Positions 22,601-33,503 of a DNA stretch of 64,000 bases are shown here, piece after piece. The notes under the pieces were generated by a model. It was not told where the DNA came from. It saw nothing but the letters and a program-made list of their open reading frames with translations, and searched no databases. Position 1 is the stretch's first letter, and each line of letters opens with the position of its first letter. The position numbers and the translations under genes are program-made. Origin of the DNA: Chlorokybus atmophyticus (Eukaryota; Streptophyta; Chlorokybophyceae; Chlorokybales; Chlorokybaceae); assembly GCA_009103225.1 (NCBI GenBank), contig RHPI01002048.1:1-64000 (forward strand), given 5' to 3'.

Positions 22601-23307
22601 CAAGTAACATGCGGCATACTCTACGCATGGTAATAGGCAGCAACTGGATACACGACTTTCTGGCGAAAGCGGTCATACTGCGAAACCATCACTGTGCATG
22701 CCCCGCAGCCGCCCTCTCCACATCCCAGTTTTGTCCCGGTCAACCCCAACTCTGCAGTACGAATTTTTAGTGACAAGGCGCCAAGCTGGCGCTTGTCAAC
22801 ATGTACTTTTTGTTCATGTTACACAACAGCAGCTTGCATACAGCCGTGCATACTCGCATGCCACCATGCATGCGAGTACGCTCGGCGATCATGGTTGGTG
22901 TGTACGCAAAGTGTTCGCAAACGTGTGCACCGAACCAGATGCGTGTTCTTGCATGCAAAAGGTGCACTGGAATGTGTCACAGGTGCAGCATGCAATAAAC
23001 ACAAGTGCAATCACATTACAATTCAGCTGCACTCAACGGCCCAACCTTCCCAAGCATGCAAACAAGCATGACAACTAGTGGCAGGTGTTGACATTACAAT
23101 TTAGCTTGCAGTAGTGGTAACCCTACCTCGAAGGTACTCAAGTAGGGTTTGAGTCGCCCTGTTGGGTGGAAGCACCCTGCGCTTGCCGTTGACGTAAGCC
23201 AGCGGCTGTGGGGATGACGACGAGGTGGACGGCGCCATGACGGGTGGCATCACACCCAGTGCAACTTCCGCCACCACCGCTTGCCCCGCATCCAGCCCAG
23301 GAGTCAT
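16650..23307 (-). CDS. XDH: Xanthine dehydrogenase (molybdenum hydroxylase), 21 exons
   Basis: Exons (transcript order): 23127-23307, 22652-22751, 22444-22552, 21589-22125, 20991-21513, 20711-20911, 20429-20552, 20253-20367, 19797-20039, 19553-19704, 19246-19471, 18956-19138, 18723-18878, 18517-18645, 18191-18415, 18019-18114, 17875-17940, 17665-17799, 17444-17581, 17258-17356, 16650-17066; 1384 aa, all in phase. Oxidises hypoxanthine to xanthine and urate in purine breakdown. N-terminal 2Fe-2S Cys set CGEGGCGAC (71-79); second cluster QCGFCTPG and [11 protein letters not shown] domain (ACLGGNI); molybdopterin domain with [32 protein letters not shown] and catalytic Glu in [13 protein letters not shown] and FRGFGG indicate XDH rather than aldehyde oxidase. 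The linker [11 protein letters not shown] resembles plant XDH. Introns 4 (GAG|GCAAGT) and 17 (AAG|GCGAGT) are GC-AG. A gap lies in intron 3. Confidence 0.97.
22204..22431. other. Assembly gap (228 N) in XDH intron 3
   Basis: Both edges are G runs (GGGG before, GGGGGG after). The flanking XDH exons 3 and 4 join in phase at the family-conserved position ([12 protein letters not shown]), so no coding sequence appears to be missing. Confidence 0.97.
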
Positions 23308-24306
23308 ATTGCCGACACCAATACGACCACCAACGCCAACACCGACAACACTCCAACCAACAACACTACCTCAAACACCCAAAAACAGCTACTGTAACGC
23401 TGAGAGACTCAAACACAAAGACAAACACACGCAAATAAACAAGCTGCAAGTCCCGTGACTCCAACAACAGCGTCCACGTCGTCCACTTTGCCGCCGCTGC
23501 CTGGCCTACTACTGCTTCAGCCACATCGGCACGAAGCGCTCAGACAGTGCTCGTCGTTTAACGAAAAGCGCCTGCGCGCCGTTAATAGATACGTCCACGG
23601 CTAGCGCGGCGCCGACTTGTGTTGCAGCTTGCTTGACTGCTGCAACACGCTTAACGGCACGCACTGCCCTTTCAGCATTCAAGCCGACCACGAACACAAC
23701 CATGAGACCGCCACATTTGCCGGACAAAGAGCTCTGAAGTTCTGCTGCTATTATGCAACATATAATCAGCGCCGGTTTTTAAGCAGACGTTCAACCGAGG
23801 TGCACCGGATATGCAGCATGTGTTCAGGCTAGCGGCGTAACTTGAGGCCATGTCTGCCGGTGTTGTCGTATCGTGCCATCGCACAAGCGTACACAATTCA
23901 GTGCGCTTGTGCTCAAAAACCCCCGGGAGTCTGCATGCTTGAATGTCATGTTACAGGACTCCTGTTTCTAAGCGAGCTGGGACTGGATTTGGGACCAACG
24001 GTTGCAACCGCCGCGGCGCCAATTACGTGTTCAGAGACGGTAGGGCGCCGTATTTGAGCCATGCAGATACGCTATGAATCACGTGCGTGACGCTTTAGTT
24101 ACGCCGTCCGCTGGTGCATTCAGCAGCTGTGGCGCATGCGGGCGGCGTGGCCTGGTCTGGTCTGGCCTGGTAACCAACCTTTGGTCTGTGCCTGGTGGTT
24201 GCGCCGTTGCGAGCGTGTGTAAGCCTGCGAAAAAGGAAGCAAGCTTTTAATTTAAAGCTGTGAAGCTGTAAAGCTGTGAAGCTTTGGCCTGGTGCTAAAG
24301 CAGCAA
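23308..24306. promoter_or_regulatory. Divergent upstream region of XDH (-) and the PDI-family gene (+)
   Basis: About 1 kb between two ATGs facing away from each other, so promoters for both should be here. A 64-codon open frame on the - strand (23509-23703) has ATG and an even composition but no recognisable family and no splice support; I do not call it a gene. No TATA box stands out. Confidence 0.5.
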
Positions 24307-27300
24307 ATGAGCAGTATGGGTGGTTGGAAGCTGCTGCTGGCGGCCTTGTGGCTGGCAGCATGCTTGGCGGGGTCAGCTTCCGTCCAGGCGGCGAAGGTAC
24401 TGGAAGTGTCCACTGACGCCCTGCCCAGGATTATAGAAAACCACAAGAAGCTTCTCTACGTCGAGTTCTACTCAGCAGGTGTGACCCCCCACTGAGTGCA
24501 GTGGCTAAGTTAGTCAATGTTGGAAGCATGGCACAGATTTGACAAGCTGTGGGGTAAATCATGTTTTTGTTTGCAGATTGTCAGCACTGTCGGACGCTGG
24601 AACCTGTTCTGGAGCAGGCGGCGGACTTGCTGAAGGACAAGGTGACCTTCGTGAAGGTGGACTACAAGGCTGCCGTGCACCTGAACATACGCTACAATGT
24701 CACTCAGACCCCAACTTTGCTACTGTTCAAGTAAGTTTGAGGTTGAGCTTTTCACATGCAGGTTCTTCGACAAGCATTGCTAATGATGCTGTCCTTGGTT
24801 GACAGTCACAACATATTGCTTTGCAAGCACAATGCACTTGTCGTGCATGATGCTACTGCCATACTGATGTTTGATCTGATCTGCATGCAGGAGTGGTCAG
24901 CTGCTGGAACACGCCCGCGAGGACCTGCAGGGGTATAGGTCTGCTTCTGCCATCCAGACCTATTTGGAGATGTAAGCATGGACTGCCGTCTGCCTGTGCG
25001 TGCTTGCATGCGCCTGCATTCAACGTGCCAGTTTTCATTTGCACTGACGTGCAGTGTGTGATGCACTTGTGCACGCATGCAAGCCCGTACCCTCATATGC
25101 ACAAGCAACTACGCTCGCACACAATCTTGTATACGCACGTGGGCACGCACATGCATGAACAGGCACAACAACGTGCACACACACGCGTGGGTTTGTGTGC
25201 AACCGGAAGGGCCACAAGGGGGCTGGAGGCAGTGCGTGTGCTGCGGTCTCTTAGTAAAGCTTGCCTTACAGCAAGAGGCTGAGCTCACCGTCTCTGTGCA
25301 CAGGTTGTTGGGGCCAAGTGTGACAGCATTGAACAGCGCCGCCGAGCTGGAGGATCTGGTGAGCCAGCACGGCATTGTCATCACGGGTGTGTTCCCCAGC
25401 AAGAACTCAACAGGTGGGTAGCACATGCATACCTCAGTGACAGCCAGCTCATGCACGCAAAGCACTTGAGCACTGATCTGCTCGTGGCACGCAGGTTATG
25501 GCATGTTCAGAGATGTGGCAAAGACGCTGCGCCATCACATCAAGTTTGCAGCATGTGCGGATGAAGCCATCGCGCAGAAGCTTGCTGCTGAGTAGGTTGC
25601 TTGCCATGTGCAGCATGCACTTCAAGCCCTTGTCCAGCATGCATGTGATGTTTGCTTCTTCGCATTCACAGGTACATGCTGGATGAAGTGCCCACCATGT
25701 TCGTGGCAAAGAAGAACAATTATGCCGAAGAGTACGACGGCAAGCTGACAAAGCGCACTGAGCTGGAGTCGTGGATCCAAACCAATGCTTTCCCACACGT
25801 GGTGAGTGGGCTTGCAAGTGTGTGCATGTATACACCACTAGTTGGCCATCTGCTATCTGATCTCAGAGCTTATCTCTACTGATAAACACAAAACCTACTC
25901 GTGTATTGAACTGTAACTGACTTGAACAGGGCAATCTGTCCATGGTGACATACTATCGCTACATGGGGCGCAATCTGCCGATGATGTATCTGTTTTATGA
26001 CGTCAACCAACCTGCCGATCTCGAAGAGCCTTTGGCAGAGTTTGAAAAGGCATGCGCGCTGCTCGATGGAGAGTTCAGCTGTGTGACTGTTGAGAGGTGA
26101 GACACGCTGCTGGCTCTTTGTGTGATAACGTTGCTGGTGCTGAGTTTGTTGTGTATGCGCAGACAAGCATCTGAAGCTGACGGGAGACTAATGCTGCGCA
26201 ACACTGGGCTTTCTTTCTTCCAGCTACCAGCGGTCTCTGTACGATCGGCAGACAGGGTGCGTGTGCGTCCATACCTACTGCATGCGCGCTCGACTTATTG
26301 GAGAATTGTGCCATTTGATTTGACATAGTTGTGTACTTTTGGACTCTGCCAGGGACACTCGCGGGCAATGAACCAGCTGGAAAGCTTGACACAGGAGAAC
26401 ATTCTGGAGGTGATCCCGTTGACATGCACATTGGGATCTGTTATGTTATGTGGCGTCCTCGTCTGCAAGTGCACACACCCACACACGCACAGAACCATTG
26501 TTTCCATCTCACCCGCTGTATGCACGCAGTTTGCCCGGGAGTTTCTAGACAAACCCGATGAATCGCGCAACCAGTGCACAGTGTCCACAACCAGCAGGCG
26601 CCAACAGGAGTACACTGAAGAGGAGCTGCAGCGTTATGAGGTAGCCAAGCAGTTGCACTTTCACAGTGGTTAATCTATCACCCAGCTAAGGGAGCATGAA
26701 GTGAATTCCTTTGTCTGCAGGAGTTTGCGCTGGCGGAGAAGACCCGACTGCAGTTCAACGATGATGAGATCCGCGAAGTGGATGAGGTGTCCTTCAAGAA
26801 GGTCCTGAAGACAACTCAGAAGGACGTCCTGATCGTTTACACCGCTCGCTGTAAGCATGCAACCAGCAACCACTGCGCATGGTTGAGTATGATCTGTATA
26901 GAAGTATTTCAGTCCCACCCATTGACACTTGCACTCACAGGGTGCGCATTCGCGGCACAAGTGGAGGACACGCTTCACAAGCTGATGCGTTTGGAGATGT
27001 TCAAAGACCTCATCGACGAGGATGAACTCATGGTTGTGAAGGTAGGCACCCAAAAGCTCATGGAGGCTGTGCTTTCATGAACAGCTACACCTGGGATCTG
27101 CTTCTCATGCTGTCATTTGTCAGGTTTGAAGCATGGCATTGGCATTGACGGTGTACTCCCTGCAGGTTGATGTGGTGCAAACAAGTGTACCGGACTTCCA
27201 CACGCTCAACACGGTGCCAGCTATGAAGTACGTGTCTGCGCGCTTCAAGGACTTCCCCAGCTGGCTGCCCAGCACAACGCTCAACGCGACAGAGGTCGTC

Positions 27301-27568
27301 GAGTTGGTGCGGTCCTACCACAGGTATGTGTGGGTGGGTGGGGGTGGGGGTGGGGGTGGGGGGGGGTTATGGGTGTTGGTGTTGTCAGTTTATGCACACG
27401 GCTGCTAGGCTGCATGATGTTGATGTGCGTATGTTGATGTCAAACAGCATGCGGCACCTGGAGATCCCGGGTGAAGGTCCAAGCCCGTTCACAGTAAAGA
27501 AGCAAGAGGCGCAGAAGCAGAAGCAGTTGATGGATGCTGTCATAGCTGAACAACTAGAGCTAGAATAG
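24307..27568 (+). CDS. Protein disulfide isomerase-family protein, secretory pathway (14 exons)
   Basis: Exons: 24307-24478, 24577-24730, 24891-24971, 25304-25413, 25495-25591, 25672-25801, 25930-26096, 26224-26260 (3' edge tentative), 26353-26409, 26530-26640, 26721-26850, 26941-27041, 27166-27323, 27448-27568; 541 aa. Signal peptide GWKLLLAALWLAACLAGSASVQA, then a thioredoxin domain with redox motif CQHC (about 59-62), VKVDYKAAVHLNIRYNVTQTPTLLLF and the cis-Pro loop (TQTPT). Middle segments look like redox-inactive b/b' domains (FYDVNQPADLEEPLAEFEKAC). A second thioredoxin-like domain (VLIVYTARWCAFAAQ) keeps only the first Cys (WCAFA), so it is probably inactive. It ends with a charged helix and ...LELE, without a KDEL/HDEL retention signal. 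Expected role: disulfide handling in the ER lumen. ATG 24307 is chosen because it gives a clean signal peptide. Confidence 0.92.
27326..27367 (+). repeat. G-rich tract in PDI intron 13
   Basis: Repeated GGGGGTG units ending in nine or more G residues, immediately after the intron 13 donor. The sequence could form a G-quadruplex in DNA or pre-mRNA. Confidence 0.8.
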
Positions 27569-29299
27569 AAGCAAGCATGTACATTAGGACACTATGTTTG
27601 GTCCACAGCAGTTGAGTTACGAATTAGCGTTGTCGCACACACATTCTTTCTATTTATGCCAATCCACCACTGCAAGGCAGCTATCTGGCTTGTGCTTGTA
27701 GTGGTTCCGGATGATAGCCAAGCTTCAACGTGTTGTTGTAATTTGCATCAGTCGCCAGTTTCCACAGGTTTCACTAGTGGCGATTCAGCTAACATTTGCT
27801 GCTGGCAAGTGCATTGCTGCATCTGCGTGCCTGCGAAGGGATGGTAGTGTTCAGTGTTGCAACCTCTAAGATGAGAGGGCTCACAAGATAGAACATATCA
27901 TCATGGGCACAAGAGAGTCCATGGTCACAACGTTGCGACCATGGGGACATCTCGCACACCCTGTTGCGCATTGTTTGTACATACACACCGACCAAGTCAG
28001 ACCCATGTGGGCAGGTAAATACAAACTAACACGTGTGCATGCATGTCTGACGGGGTAGGCGAAGTAGTGGTAGTGTAGTAGTGAAGGTTGTAGTGTACAA
28101 AAACCCGGTGGTTGTTGTACACTGGCAGTGTACAGGATATGCTCGAGGCAGTTGTATAGATGCAACCAGCACACAAGCGCATACTCAAACACATGCAATG
28201 ACGGTCACATGCCAAACCACCGGGCTATTTTGTACTGCTTGTTTCTACTTAGCACGCTACACTATCCTAGACCTCCCCGTGATACATGCACACATGCGTG
28301 TCAATGTTACCTGCCCACACGGGCGCAGCAAACACATGTGTGGAGCGTGTGCTCGCTGCTGCATGCGTGTGTTACACCCATGCATGTGATAGCTCAGGCA
28401 GAACAGTACCATGCTCATTTTATATACCACACAGGTATGTACTAGACGTAAGTGTCGCAGGTAAAAGAGGCCACCTCCTCAAATGAGGTCGATGCAGACG
28501 TGCTAGTTGCACTCGTCTGTGGCACATGTGTGCACTCTTGTGTGTTATGCAGCCCGCCGCCGTTGCCAGTATTTTCAGCGTGCTACTGGTATGCTATACC
28601 AAATTGAGTGGTGAAGCGCATTAAAGCCTTGGTCTCCAACCAACGTTGCTGGGCAATGCGTCGATTTTTGCTTACAGTCAGCTTAAATAGTGCTTTCCAA
28701 ACCACCGGCTTGCCTATGGTGAAGTAGAAGGGCCCAGAGTACAAACCAGATACCAGACAATTATGACCAAAAACTTGTCCCAATGGCCAAAAGCACAGCA
28801 TCGTCCTTGGGTAACAATCATACTACGATACATGGCTCAATGCCAACCCCTAACCCACACGCGACAGTATGACAACCTTTCACAGACCGCACACTGTATA
28901 GGGCACCTAGCAGTGAAGGCCTGCATAACCCACACCTGGACTGTGCCGCTACAGGCCATGATCAGTCATGCGTACTAATTGCGAAGCAGTTAAGAAGGCC
29001 AACAATGTCTCAGTGACATCTTCAGGCCATGCCACTACAGCCTACACGTTGCGAGGGCAAACCTAGCCCAGGATTTGGCTATTGGGAGCTGTTTCGGCCT
29101 GACGTGCTCAAAGAAGCAGCAAACTACACAAATGTTGTTGGTATGATGCATTGCAGGCTGTATTGCCACACAAGCAAGGAAACAAAGACTTTCGTTTATG
29201 CACAAACCGGAACCCGGCGCTGCAACATGACAGCCTGGCAATAACACCATTGAGAGTCAACTGCCACCCGCTCCCCACACCTAATTTGGCAATCGCCGC
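27569..29299. other. Convergent intergenic region between PDI (+) and TM9SF (-)
   Basis: No exon was found. It contains a short inverted repeat around GTCCATGGTC / GACCATGG at about 27917-27943 and the long imperfect inverted repeat at 27998-28328. The remainder (28330-29299) shows nothing I recognise. Confidence 0.6.
27998..28328. repeat. Long imperfect inverted-repeat element (foldback/MITE-like)
   Basis: The segment 27998-28127 read in reverse complement matches 28211-28328 in order. Shared blocks are AACCACCGGG..TTTTGTAC, CTACACTA, ACCT.CCCCGT...ACATGC, ..CGTGT.. and ACCTGCCCACA.GGG. The arms are about 120 bases with a spacer of about 85. Related single copies occur at about 15047-15125 and 48945-49030. 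No coding capacity. Target duplication was not identified. Confidence 0.75.
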
Positions 29300-32200
29300 T
29301 CAATCAATCTTCACAGCAGCATAGATTGTACGCACGAACAAGTAGCAGGCGTAGAAGCCAATGGTTCCCGTGAGCACGAAGAACGAGTAGGAGATAATGA
29401 ACATGTAGCCGAAGTACAGGATGCCTGACACCATCTTGTCGATGTCCAGCTTGGTGAAGAAGTAGAAGGCAGCGTACAAGAACAAGTACAGGGCGGACGA
29501 GCCGGAGGTCAGGTACGCGCGCCACCACCAGTGATAATCTTCGGAGCACAGCTGAAAGTAGCACAGCACGATGGTGATCTCGGCGCAAGTGATAATGAGG
29601 ATGAGGAATACAATGAACAGGAAGCCGAAGATGTAATAGAACTGGTGTAGCCAGATGGAGGTGAGGATGAAGAAGAGCTCAATGAACACAGCGCCGAAGG
29701 GGAGGATGCCACCGATCATAATGGAGAACAGCGGCTTCATGTACCACGCCTGCTCGGGTATCTGGCGTGGAATCTTGTTGGTTCGCACGGGGTCTTCCGG
29801 TACGGGCTTCTTAAACCCAAAGTATGAGCCCACAAAGACCAACGGGACGGATATACCAAACCACAAGAACATCAGCGCGAACATGGTACCAAAGGGGATG
29901 GCACCAGAGGACTTCTCAGCCCAGCACACAGCGTTGAGGACGAAGAACACCGCAAACACCACACCGGGGAACATGACGGCTGTCTTCACGGTGTTGTTCT
30001 TCCATTCGGTGCCTTTGAACATCTTGTAGAAGCGGGCCGAGTAGTAGCCAGCAAACAAGCCCATGAAGACGAAGAGTAGCAGCATGGCTGTTGTCAGGCC
30101 GCCGCGGTTGGCCGGGGATAGGAAGCCCAGCAGAGCGAAGACCATTGTGATGACTGCCATACCAAACAGCTGCACGCCAGTGCCGACATATACTGAAAGC
30201 AGTCCTGGTTGCGATGGAGGGCGGAAAACATCACCGTGGACTAGCTTCCAGCCAGTCTCCTCTTGTGCTTCGTCCTGTAGCATGGTGGTGAGCAGCCAGA
30301 CAAAGGGCCTCATACACAATGAGATTGGGCTTCAAGAGACGCTTTCCAACCAGCCTCAAGTCAAAGTCACCAGTGTTACCAGGCTAGATGATTATCGCAA
30401 TCAACTCCCATCAGAGTGTTCTGCATGCATCAATTACCTGCGTCTCCAACTGGTTGTACTTGGAAATGTCACGGTGCAGAGTGCGCATCATAATCATGGC
30501 CACCATTCCCGACAAGAACAGCACAATCATCAAGGAGTTAATGATAGAGAACCAGTGAATCTGGTCGTCTGTCATCAGCAGGTACGTGTCCCAGCGGGAT
30601 GCCCATCTGATGTCGCTAACCTGAACACGCATCAGTACTGGCATCAGAACTGCTCCACAAGGACTTTGTGCTTGTGTGCGTGACCAAGTCAAAGCATGCG
30701 ATGGGTGTGGATGGTTCCCGTTCCCACAACCATCTGTGTACATAACTTGCAGAGTTCTGTTTACAATCACACCTTGAACAGGACATCATAGGTGAAGATG
30801 ACTTCCTCCCCGGTTTCCACTTGCTGTGGGGGCAATCCATGGGTGACATACTGCATGCGTCCAGGGTTGCAGGTGTTCAGGACCGGCTTCTCCATGTCAA
30901 AAGGCGAGTCATACTCATGCTTGACGCTGCAAATGTGACATGTTGGCGAACGAGCATATAACCCGAGCAGTATCTACTGACGAGTAACTGGCACTTAGCA
31001 TGTAGGTACCACATGCTAGTCTTTAAAGCACACCTGAAGGGTTCAACCTCGAAGCCAACAATGCGGGCCTTGTCGGTCAGTGGGTCCTTGTGGTACAAGA
31101 TGGTGAAGCGCAGGTGGTTGTGCAAGAAGTGCTTTTCCGGGCCATTCTCCTGGTAGGAAGCAACACGCAACAACACTTGGTCAACAAATACGGTGGTATA
31201 CGACGATTAATACGAGTACTTGTTTACTGTTGCCATGATATTCCTGACACCGTAAATTAAGCTCAACATGGTCCAACAATACTTCGTGTTCAAGGCCACA
31301 TACTCTTTACATGTATCTGCGTAGATGAATCACACAGCTAGCACTCTTGTGACTAGTCTCAGCTACTGGCGTATAAGCGGCAATGCGCTCTTTCCGTCTA
31401 AATGTTAACATCATGCTCACTAGCAAATGGCACAATGCCAAAAATGACATGCATCAACGCATTGGGTAATACAAGAGCTGAGGACAAGCAGCTTATCAGC
31501 ACATCTGCATCGCTTCTTTGGCCAATGACACAGATCAAAGCCCATCAGCATGTCACACAATACCTCAATGGCAGCCTTGAAACCCACGGGGTAGCCGCGC
31601 TCGTAGGTCTTGATGGGATGGCCATTATCCTCACGCATCTTCACCATGGCCACTGGAAGATTGTCCAAAATCCTACAGACCAAATCAAACACACGGATCA
31701 TCAGTTACGACCACCTGGCGTTTGATTGCAGAAACAGACTTTGAATCGGTGCTTGAAATACGAGCAGACTGCAAGGGGGAGTGACAAGACATAACTCATG
31801 ACCCTGCATGGAACTGATACTGACTGCAATGCAAGTTGCAGCTTACATATTCACACGGTAATCATCATCAATGCGGCTCTGGAAAGCGCTGGCCTGCTGC
31901 TTGCTGAGGGCGTCAATCTTGCATATGTACTTGCATTGCTCATCTTCCCTGATGTCCAGCTGCAAAAGATTGGAAGGCAATCAGTGCTGACGACTTCACT
32001 GGTAAAGATTGCTAGCGACTATCTCCTGCTTAGCAAGCTATCTGATGCAACAGTCCCAGCGATATTCAGTTACGCCACAGCATGCTCCCTTCACGATACG
32101 TACCCAGTACACCGAGTTCTCGATGCGGTCGCCGCGCAGCACCTCTCCGAGGTTCTCTGCTGACTTGTTGATCCTGTCTGGTTTACAAAACGGTAGGCTG

Positions 32201-32842
32201 TAGTAGTCGTACGGCAGTTGCGTCTTGGTGCTCGACAACTTGTTTACTTTCACATTGACCCAATCACCCTGCACAGATTCAACCCCTCGATGAGGTGAAC
32301 AATGCATACACAGGTTACACTAAAGCTGATGCTGTTGCATGGGGTGGGCACCAACAGAATGCATGCTGCTCAGTAAGCAATAGCTTACAGTGTGCTGCAT
32401 TGGCCATACACTACGTAATGTACGGCCAATGCAGCACAGGAATGATGCCAGCTGGCATCATTTGACATGTCAGTCTTGAGCATGTATTGTGCTGTGCCAG
32501 GGGCAAGACGACCACAAGATCGGGAACAACCAACCAATCCTGCAAAGCAACTCGTCAAAATGCTCGCAGTTGCATGGGCACTAACGACTAACAAGCTACA
32601 CAAAGCATGCAGGAAAACCCGCTACGCAAACTGCATATATAAGTAGCACTCAAATGCTTGAGCAGGCAACAAGTACCACACGTAAAGGGGTACAGTGTCA
32701 AATGCATGTTTGAGCAGACAACCCCCCCAAGTCCCACCTTATCAAAATCTAGAGGGGCAACACCAGGCAAGTAAAAGGCGGAGGCAGATGCCAGCAGCAG
32801 CGCCACAACCACGGTCCGTAGCAGCGCGCAGGGGGGCGCCAT
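29300..32842 (-). CDS. Transmembrane 9 superfamily (nonaspanin/EMP70) protein, 8 exons
   Basis: Exons: 32738-32842, 32104-32268, 31847-31959, 31564-31672, 31034-31149, 30773-30926, 30438-30620, 29300-30274; 639 aa, in phase, the normal family length. Signal peptide [20 protein letters not shown], then the lumenal domain with the signature [22 protein letters not shown] and [14 protein letters not shown]. The first membrane span ([20 protein letters not shown]) is followed by the large last exon with the remaining eight spans (for example [38 protein letters not shown]). The C-terminus is AVKID, fitting the KXD/E motif that retains these proteins in the Golgi by binding COPI. Nonaspanins act in Golgi/endosomal membrane trafficking. 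ATG 32842 is chosen as the first in-frame ATG before a good signal peptide. Confidence 0.97.
32392..32462. repeat. Hairpin plus 22-bp palindrome in TM9SF intron 1
   Basis: A 14-bp perfect stem (32392-32405 and 32424-32437, GTGCTGCATTGGCC and complement) with an 18-base loop is followed three bases later by a perfect 22-bp palindrome, 32441-32462 (AATGATGCCAG and complement). Both lie inside the 469-base first intron. Confidence 0.93.
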
Positions 32843-33444
32843 CGTCGCCGCCACCTCCGCCGCCTTGCGGCCCTAACCTGCAACCGTAACCACCTCCAAT
32901 GCTCTCAGATCTTGCCTCAAATACAGCACCAACAACCTGCAAGCCACAGCGCTCCGCCTTCACCCGTGTCTACACAGGCCACCTATCTAAGACGTCCACG
33001 TCCCCACCCACGATGACCCCGTCGCCGCCGTCCGGGCCGCCCAAACCCTACAGCTGGCAGGCCTCTGCCCTCGTGCGTGAAAGAACTCTATACAGGGTAA
33101 GAAACTAGTCTTTCTTAACCGAGACCAGAACCGTGACTGTAACCCGACAGATTGTCTTCATACCGATTAGGTGAGCTTGATTAACTAGGTTTTACGCGAG
33201 TGGTTAACCGGATCGGCGGTTGGTTTGACGGGGTTTGCCAACGGCCGCGGCAGCAGTGTTTGTTGAGCGAAGCACAGGTGGGTGGCGATGATATCACGCG
33301 CGCGAAACAAGGGACGGGTGCCAGCGATATCCTTCGCGACGCCGTGGTGCCTGCGGCGTGCGCGGAGGTAAGTCACATCATCGCAATCATGGACCATGAT
33401 GCATGATGCAACCCATGATGGATCAATGTTTAACGGTATGCCGG

Positions 33445-33503
33445 TACAGTCTAACCTCGATAAGTGCATACCATCGGGAACGCCTCTTCCTATGCACTTA
33501 TCG
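33445..33503 (+). repeat. Pogo/Tigger-like terminal repeat remnant
   Basis: TA followed by CAGTCTAACCTCGATAAGTG (33447 onward) has the look of pogo-type transposon ends (CAGT..AACCTCG.TA...). The internal piece CGATAAGTGCATA (33458-33470) is repeated in reverse complement at 33491-33503, with CGGGAACG between. No second full end was found, so this is a remnant or a solo end. Identification is from memory of the family pattern. Confidence 0.45.

Noticed and set aside
23509-23703. Small open frame upstream of XDH
   Set aside because: Even composition and an ATG, but no family resemblance, no splice context and location in a divergent promoter region.
27326-27408. Gly/Val repeat open frame
   Set aside because: It is the G-rich start of PDI intron 13; exon 13 ends at a good donor just before it and exon 14 joins in phase.
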